Source: Candidatus Sumerlaeota bacterium (GTDB lineage Bacteria > Sumerlaeota > Sumerlaeia > SLMS01 > JAHLLQ01). From it: a DNA stretch of 44,495 nucleotides. The translations under genes and the position numbers were made by a program. The DNA lies in the NCBI GenBank assembly GCA_030156535.1, contig JASGMJ010000031.1, positions 1 through 44,495 of the forward strand. Direction: 5' to 3'. How positions within the stretch are numbered: position 1 is the stretch's first letter; every line of letters begins with the position of its first letter. Below are positions 41,401-44,495 of the stretch, piece after piece. Under the pieces are notes generated by a model. The model was not told the DNA's origin. It ran no database searches and saw only the letters and a list, made by a program, of their open reading frames with translations.

Positions 41401-43129
41401 AGAACGTTCCGAGCAACGCATTCGGGCTGGCGTTCGTTCCGGAATTGTCGGTGGTGATCTTCTGGCTGACAATCGAGCCACTGACAGCCGTCGGAGGCCC
41501 GAGAGTAATGGCCCCAAGGGTTCCGTCGGCCGTTCCGGTCAGCGAGACGGCGTCGGTGTCGTAGGTAATGAGGAAGGAGGCCTGACGAGGAATGAGTCCT
41601 GTGGTGTTGTTGACGATGTTGACAGGGACGTCGAACGTCGTGCCGGCAAGGTCGAGACCGGCGGAGGCATTGGTGACGGAGGTCTCGACGCTCGCGAAAC
41701 CGTTGTTCGTGGCGTTCAGGCTCTGCGTGCCGACGCTCGTGAATCCATGGAAGATCGAGGTATTGAAATTGGCGGCCTCACCGAGGTTCACGGCGGCGCC
41801 GGGATTGTCCTCGATGATGATGCTGAACGGAACGAGCGCGCCGGGAAGAACACGGAAGCGCGCCGTAAAGATCGAAGGCGTCAGGTCGGCATTGCCCGCG
41901 TTGCCTGCAGTGGCAATCACGCGGCCGCGTGCGCTGCCGCCGAGCGAGGTTTCCGAGCCAACCGTCAGCGCGCCAAGGTCGCCAGCGAAAGCCTTCACGA
42001 AGGCAACCGAGTCCGCCGGGTAGCGCAGCCGAAGATCAGCGATGCCCGGGGCAGTGCCCGAGCCGTTGTTGTCAATCTCTACGAGAACATCGAACTCCGC
42101 ACCCATCTGCAACGGGGTGCCGGAAACGATCGTTGTGCGAATACGGGCCGCACCCGGATCGATAACAACCAGGTTCGTGGTCGCCGTATTGTCGTACACG
42201 GGCTGGATCGCGTTCACGCCGTCAACGGCCAGAAGCGGAGCCGGGGAAGCGGGATCGGACGCGATGACGATCGAGTGGGGAACAACCGGGGCGTTCTGCG
42301 TCTGGAACGTCAACGCGCCCAGCGACGGCGTCTTGTCCGCATTTGCCGGTGTGTCGGCGGTATGAACGGTGCGGCGCGCCGTGTTGGCGTCGACGAGCAC
42401 CTCGGGGCCAACCGTCAGTCCGCCCAGATCGCCCGCGGTCGAGGAAACATAGCTCACCGACTGCGGGTTATAGGTGACGCGCAACTGCGCCCGGCGGGGA
42501 GTGAACAGCGAGCCACTGGAGACGACGTCGAGATCCACATCAAACGACGTTCCGACGGTTGTGGCATCGCCCGTGATCGACGTGGCGATCGTGGCGACTC
42601 CGGTGTCCGTGACAACCAGGCTCGACGTGGGAGCCGAGTCGATCGAGAGCGGAAGTGGCACATTGTTAATGTCGGCCAGGTTCAGCGCCGTGCCGGGGTC
42701 GCCGACGACCGTGATGGCGAAGGGCGTGGCGGGCGAGCCCGCGACGACCTGGAACTTCACCTTCACCAGCTGCGGAGTGGTGCTGGCGTTGGAAAAGTTG
42801 AAGCCTACGATGTCGCGAAAGACGGCACCCGAGCCTTCCTCGGGACCAACAAAGGTCGACCATCCGGTCGCTGCTGCCGTAGTACTGACATATTGGACGG
42901 ACGCGCTGTTATACTGATAGCGCAACGCAAACGCCGTCGGGGTTTGCGCGGTCGTGTTCGACACGACTTTCGCAAGCACCTCGAACTCATCCCCCGGCCC
43001 CAAGCTTGCAGGGCCGAGATACTCGGTTTCAATCATCGCCTGCTGGGCCACCGCCGAGGAGGCAACACCCAGAACCCCGAGCAGGAGCAACGCTTGGAGG
43101 AGACGCACGCAATATCGTAGGCTGTTCAT
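35429..43129 (-). CDS. Giant 2566-aa exported repeat protein (cohesin-like, BACON, HYDIN-like, FG-GAP)
   Basis: Signal peptide at residues 1-29 (LLQALLLLGVLGVASSAVAQ). Nine cohesin-like units of 148-152 aa span residues 30-1381, each with a pattern like YDTASVSF, GDLG, VGPEE, DILTQSN, PFSI, DP-ST-PLLA-DL and F(D/N)N. Six BACON domains of 84-88 aa span 1382-1895 (AAGGTGSF ... VAAN-GPAR-G-I ... FTVTQ-DG). Two HYDIN/ASPM-like domains (1896-2001, 2002-2116), one Ig-like domain (2117-2210) and a C-terminal region with five FG-GAP calcium-type loops (DFDGDSFLDL, DFDRDGLTDL, DMDGDGRTDL, DFNGDGRTDV, EINGDGLTDL) follow. No dockerin, S-layer, LPXTG, PEP-CTERM or T9SS sorting signal seen. Likely a surface or secreted adhesion/scaffold protein; ligand unknown. 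Confidence 0.92.
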   Translation of the reverse strand: MNSLRYCVRLLQALLLLGVLGVASSAVAQQAMIETEYLGPASLGPGDEFEVLAKVVSNTTAQTPTAFALRYQYNSASVQYVSTTAAATGWSTFVGPEEGSGAVFRDIVGFNFSNASTTPQLVKVKFQVVAGSPATPFAITVVGDPGTALNLADINNVPLPLSIDSAPTSSLVVTDTGVATIATSITGDATTVGTSFDVDLDVVSSGSLFTPRRAQLRVTYNPQSVSYVSSTAGDLGGLTVGPEVLVDANTARRTVHTADTPANADKTPSLGALTFQTQNAPVVPHSIVIASDPASPAPLLAVDGVNAIQPVYDNTATTNLVVIDPGAARIRTTIVSGTPLQMGAEFDVLVEIDNNGSGTAPGIADLRLRYPADSVAFVKAFAGDLGALTVGSETSLGGSARGRVIATAGNAGNADLTPSIFTARFRVLPGALVPFSIIIEDNPGAAVNLGEAANFNTSIFHGFTSVGTQSLNATNNGFASVETSVTNASAGLDLAGTTFDVPVNIVNNTTGLIPRQASFLITYDTDAVSLTGTADGTLGAITLGPPTAVSGSIVSQKITTDNSGTNASPNALLGTFSFQVANPPVHPFDILVSNDPDAQKPLLATDGTTNIPRTFNNSATQGLGVPPPVEAVIKTTLAGDSSTPGSQFTVEVAVDQNATGFTPRSAALRVAYNTASVELVSASAGDLGALLQGAEETVTGTSVFTDILTDGSAANASATPLIFTLTFEVKAGAFTPYSILVGPDPDSTAPLLASNLIDSIPVTYDNTATTNLTATPGTGAAIVQTNIVAGDPSVAGGTFDVLVSVASNDTGLAPGAAAFRVTYETDSVELLSVGEEDLGPVLIGPEEQSGSLEFTDILTQSNVGNTSLIPAVYLLRFQVKANAYVPFSITVDADPGSTKPLIANDLLTSIPVIFDNTNTIDIPGPSTPGGNAVVRTEIVSGDPSVPGSTLDVLIDVASNPTGLAPNSAALRLSYDTASLTFVGATAGDLGSLLVGPEEPLIVNGSAVTRDILTDGSSGNTALLPDVMTVSFLVNASPFVPFSIMAADDPQSSVPLLASDLATAIPHVFNNDATSNLTGPAGTTAVVQSTVVSGDPTQPGADFSVLVRVASNPTAFTPAAAAFRVTFDPGSVSFEGVAGGELGAPTVGPIETSGSLAFVDILTQSNASNADTNADVYTLNFKVNANPFSPYNIAVSDDPGSTVPLLATDLISSIPHLFNNAGISNIVVDFGPGGADAVIQGVVSSGDPSVAGGQFDVLARVASNPAGTVPVSGALRVVYDTASVSFIGASDGELGAVQAGAEEVIGGTLVSRDILTQSNNANTDILADIFTLTFETNANAPTPFAIVLQDDPDSTAPLLATDFATAIPHTFDNTQTSALADGACLFFSLTPDTENFAAAGGTGSFTITGINTSCAYTATANDPWITIDAGGSGTGVTNTLDYSVAANVGPARTGTISVNGAVFTVTQDDGCSFVLAPTSENFTEAGGSSSFTVTASDPTCAWTAVASDPFISIVSGAGTGDGSVSFTVAANTGAARSGSISVGNATFSITQDPGCTYTLVPNSANYTAAGGGGSFDLSTNAGCPWTVVSNDPYITVTSAASGNGPATITYTVAANMGPARSGSITAGGQTFTVTQEDGCMFALSTDTETYTAAGGTGSFDVLASDPACAWSAVSNDPFITITNGAAGIGDGTVEYSVAATAGPARIGTITAAGLTFTVVQEDGCTYVLNPTSDNFTAAGGAGAFTVTASDTACTYTVTTAADWIALNTFDVLQGSVEVDYTVAANDGPARTATIDVADQVFTVTQDGGCTVAISPSTGTFDANGGAGSFNVTSGVGCTWTATTSDAFITITSPAAGAGTGSAAVQYTVAANTGANRTGTITVDGQTHTITQTAPAPILAATPSLIQSTAVEGASPANGSFQISNVGIGVVNYLATDDQTWMSVSPTSGSLASGASATITVAFATTSLAPGTHVGRIQVEDIDGVAAPTFVTVAVTIDPATSDPLIVLNPSFATPTTAVTVNPPDTTFAIQNTGTATLNYSTSVSYRPGTPSGWLSSVSPATGSIPAAGQANVTLAYDIDGIDGGLYNAFVQVNDEGGTAAPRTFIVSLEVTGSLDTGPTVTIASPATDMTVDHNVVSLPFNGTASGNKSITDVRWRINTGAFTSASNDSGDFTSWSFIVNLAPGNNTIEVQATDSDGVRGPIVSRTIDRFAADAQDLIVLTKYTDIWASINDIGTLTPPFQYDFIGFRHDLAGQYGVFQGDGSIDPAHGGPWKTVSGDFDGDSFLDLATITEFGDVWLYLSDSATPTPTKVSTGWSIDEDLGFSVFAGDFDRDGLTDLAQINASGDVFVGYNTGGAILASTFVASTSLALDPANGLWIEAVDMDGDGRTDLVQIDSSDGEISVAHSSPTTGFDPVVSLGVTGFRYDLANKAAIHFGDFNGDGRTDVAAIDDDVVNEDGNTVAMVALSNAAGTALLAPEDWGTTGFHNDPVRGVDSDGTPTGWWVLTGEINGDGLTDLIQINSFGEVWVATSNGTSFDGSVKNATIGFNHQPEGPWQVFVGRAFQPVP
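35432..36499 (-). repeat. FG-GAP/VCBS-like C-terminal region of the giant protein
   Basis: Residues 2211-2566. Five D-x-(D/N)-x-D-G-x2-D-L type loops spaced about 45-65 residues apart, each followed by short beta-strands such as FGDVWLYLS, SGDVFVGYN and FGEVWVATS. The pattern is that of a beta-propeller with calcium-binding loops. Confidence 0.75.
37445..38986 (-). repeat. Six tandem BACON-domain coding repeats, each with a Cys pair
   Basis: Unit limits in residues: 1382-1469, 1470-1553, 1554-1637, 1638-1722, 1723-1807, 1808-1895. Each begins with Cys and has a second Cys about 25-30 residues on (for example DPTCAWTAV, NAGCPWTVV). These twelve are the only cysteines I find in the mature protein. 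Confidence 0.85.
38987..43042 (-). repeat. Nine tandem cohesin-like coding repeats
   Basis: Unit limits in residues of the giant protein: 30-178, 179-327, 328-478, 479-628, 629-779, 780-930, 931-1081, 1082-1233, 1234-1381. Units 5-9 resemble each other most (GDPSVAGG-FDVL, RV-YDTASV, ILTQSN); units 1, 3 and 4 are the most divergent. The units look aged, with no long identical stretch noticed. Confidence 0.85.
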
Positions 43130-43325
43130 GGAAAACCACCGCCAATTGGAATCAGTACCGTGAGGCTTCCCGCAGAACTAGTGCGGGGCAAGAACCTTTT
43201 GTCAGCCACATGGGGTACCGGTGCTGGAAAGAAGCGAAATAGACGCGGAGCAGCCGCCCAACGATTCGCGGGCCCCAAGAACACGCGCGAACTTTCCCCC
43301 ATGTCCGCATCTATTCACCACCATG

Positions 43326-43355
43326 AGGATTGGAAAAAAACAGAGAGGATGTCAA
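43326..43355 (-). promoter_or_regulatory. Candidate promoter of the giant-protein gene
   Basis: On the minus strand a perfect -35 box TTGACA (43350-43355) is followed after 18 bp by AATCCT (43326-43331), a weak -10. This would leave an untranslated leader of about 190 nt before ATG 43129, in a 370-bp gap (43130-43499) that otherwise holds only the terminator of the next gene upstream. No strong ribosome site precedes the ATG (GGTGG about 6 bp away). Confidence 0.3.
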
Positions 43356-43430
43356 GCATTGCCGAAGCGCTTCGAGCCGGTTATTTCCCGCAACCCCTGC
43401 CGGGCATATGACAGCCCCTGCTGCAGCCCT

Positions 43431-43474
43431 AAAAAGACACTGGGCAGGCGCTCGTAAGAGGCCTGCCCCGGTGT
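43431..43474 (-). terminator. Rho-independent terminator of the 205-aa protein gene
   Basis: GGGCAGGC (43442-43449) pairs with GCCTGCCC (43461-43468) over an 11-nt loop; outer ACAC/GTGT extends the stem. On the minus strand it is followed by CTTTTTAGGG. A T-run (GTGTTTTC) on the plus side would let it work in both directions. Confidence 0.85.
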
Positions 43475-43499
43475 TTTCGAATCTCCAGTTGGAGGGACC

Positions 43500-44117
43500 T
43501 TACTGGTCGAGAAGCATCCACTCGTCAACGGAGGCGTAGTAGGGCTCGAGGCCCTGAAGCGCCGTGTTGTCGAAGGAAATGGAAGCGCTCGGGTAGGACG
43601 ACATCCGGACCAGCGCCGTATCAACGAGGCTGTTGGATGTTTCCGAGTCCAGCGCCACTCCGATATTGAAGGGCCAATAGACGCTGGCGCCGAGGCCGGA
43701 CTCGACCTCGAAGACGACATCCATGACGGCCGGGGTCCCGACGCTGTTGCCGAGATTCCCAAACGTCGGGATATCCACTGTCACATTCGGAGGCGTCCCT
43801 TCTTCAGGGCCAATAAGTGTCGCATCGCCGATGGCGCCGTCGAGCGTGGAGCCGCTGGCACCGACGATGGACAGAACAGTGGTGTCGAAGGAGAATTCAA
43901 GAACGGCGGCACCAGGGATACCCGTCCCGTCGGTGGGGAACGTCGAGAGCGTGTTCGTGGTCACCGAAACCGAGACGGTGAACTGTTCGCCGGGAGCATA
44001 CGCCGTCGCCGGATTGGCCGGGGTGACGGTGGAAGTGAGGACCAGGTCTTCCTGGGCACTCACCGCCCCTGCGAGACAGATCGCCGCCGCAAGTCCGAAG
44101 AGTTTCTTGCGGTTCAT
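43500..44117 (-). CDS. Exported 205-aa single cohesin-like domain protein
   Basis: Start ATG 44117, chosen for its signal peptide (MNRKKLFGLAAAICLAGAVSA) and GAGG 4 bp upstream; the longer open frame is not protein-like. After the signal comes one cohesin-like beta-sandwich: YAPGEQFTVSVSVTTN, AAVLEFSFDTTVLSIVGAS, LIGPEEGTPPNVTVDI, VMDVVFEVESG. The GPEE motif and strand order match the units of the giant protein encoded just downstream. The tail (LEPYYASVDEWMLLDQ) has no anchor motif. It is a separate transcript with its own terminator. Probably a secreted partner or paralogue of the giant protein (inference). Confidence 0.8.
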   Translation of the reverse strand: MNRKKLFGLAAAICLAGAVSAQEDLVLTSTVTPANPATAYAPGEQFTVSVSVTTNTLSTFPTDGTGIPGAAVLEFSFDTTVLSIVGASGSTLDGAIGDATLIGPEEGTPPNVTVDIPTFGNLGNSVGTPAVMDVVFEVESGLGASVYWPFNIGVALDSETSNSLVDTALVRMSSYPSASISFDNTALQGLEPYYASVDEWMLLDQ

Positions 44118-44495
44118 AATACCTCTTCTCCTAGTATCGTTTTGACATCTGAGCCGGGACTCAGGAGTTACGCCCCGGAGAATGGCACCACACGCCCCCA
44201 AAAACATTCGGGCGGTGGAGCGGTTGAGCTTTTCCATTCCTACGCGAGGTGGCAGACTCGCTTCGGAGAACATGGCCAACCCCTCTCGGGGCGCCGGTCG
44301 TACTGGCGACGCCAACCAGCGAAGTCAAAATCGTCCGTCTGATTCGCCGGGTGATTGCGCGTCGTCCGTAACGGGAAGGCGACTCACGGTGGCAGTTAGA
44401 GCGATTGCCAGAATAGATGGCCGAAAAAAGTGTTCCCGAAGTGAAGATTTCTCTTTTTTACGTGGCGCACCTGTGTTTTACCTGACGCGTGAGCC
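44118..44495. other. Non-coding stretch at the right edge
   Basis: All frames carry stops and no protein-like ORF, RNA gene or convincing promoter was found. 44410-44465 is AT-richer than the surroundings, with two short A/T runs (CCGAAAAAAG and CTCTTTTTTACG), and may hold the promoter or leader of the 205-aa protein gene. Confidence 0.4.

Noticed and set aside
38987..43042. CRISPR array or tandem DNA repeat
   Set aside because: The periodicity of about 450 bp is at protein level, with diverged nucleotides and no short identical repeats with spacers.
35423..43120. 2565-codon ORF on the plus strand opposite the giant gene
   Set aside because: Same codon register as the minus gene, with no signal peptide or recognisable domain. 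The minus frame has clear domains, a signal peptide and a terminator, so this is a shadow caused by absence of TTA, CTA and TCA codons.
35429..43129. Cellulosome scaffoldin
   Set aside because: Cohesin-like units suggest it, but no dockerin or cellulase is in the window and the units are associated with BACON and FG-GAP domains, not with typical scaffoldin modules.
44142..44342. Small plus ORF at the right edge
   Set aside because: No ribosome site, no conserved features, and it covers the leader of the 205-aa protein gene.

Overview
This 44.5 kb window is GC-rich chromosomal DNA from a Gram-negative-type bacterium. Envelope genes (tolB, mlaE, two lipoproteins with lipoboxes, several Sec signal peptides) show a double membrane. 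The mix of a type IV pilin-like protein, a C25 (gingipain-type) peptidase, a formylglycine-enzyme-like secreted protein, and a giant cohesin/BACON repeat protein suggests an uncultured lineage such as Sumerlaeota, Hydrogenedentota or a neighbour in the Planctomycetota/FCB zone. That placement is inference; nothing here fixes the phylum. No phage, insertion sequence, CRISPR, rRNA or tRNA was seen.

Layout. 1-2546: end-truncated methyltransferase and a secreted C25 peptidase (minus). 2656-8645: surface-polysaccharide block, with a GT39-like membrane glycosyltransferase (minus) divergent from a plus operon of GT2 glycosyltransferase, membrane protein with a carbohydrate-binding-like C-terminus, and O-antigen ligase/polymerase with TPRs. 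8848-9945: fxsA and a YfcE-like phosphodiesterase (minus). 10167-14004: a tightly coupled plus operon of exported TPR protein, caspase-fold protein lacking its catalytic cysteine, and S41 C-terminal-processing protease. 14248-15564: ugd (UDP-glucose 6-dehydrogenase), which could feed the polysaccharide block. 15942-20477: a 1093-aa secreted FGE-like protein and a DUF1460 lipoprotein. 20658-23188: mlaE coupled to a two-domain alpha/beta-hydrolase lipoprotein. 23408-27365: pilin-like protein, a Cys-motif protein of unknown function, tolB and pdxH. 27693-31712: prfA and an 899-aa alpha/alpha-toroid-like protein. 31726-35270: ABC-2 exporter operon ending in a His-rich exported protein. 35429-44117: the 2566-aa giant surface protein and a 205-aa single-domain companion, each followed by a strong rho-independent terminator.

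Theme: most of the window serves the cell envelope and exterior (polysaccharide assembly, exported proteolysis, lipid transport, adhesion or scaffold proteins), with a few housekeeping genes (prfA, pdxH, tolB, ugd) interspersed. Several gaps between genes carry related short palindromic or A-rich repeats that recur two to four times in the window, which looks like dispersed repeat families of this genome.

The most unusual content is the TPR / pseudo-caspase / S41 protease operon and the giant repeat protein, which has nine cohesin-like units, six BACON domains each carrying a Cys pair, two HYDIN-like domains, an Ig-like domain and a five-blade-type FG-GAP region.
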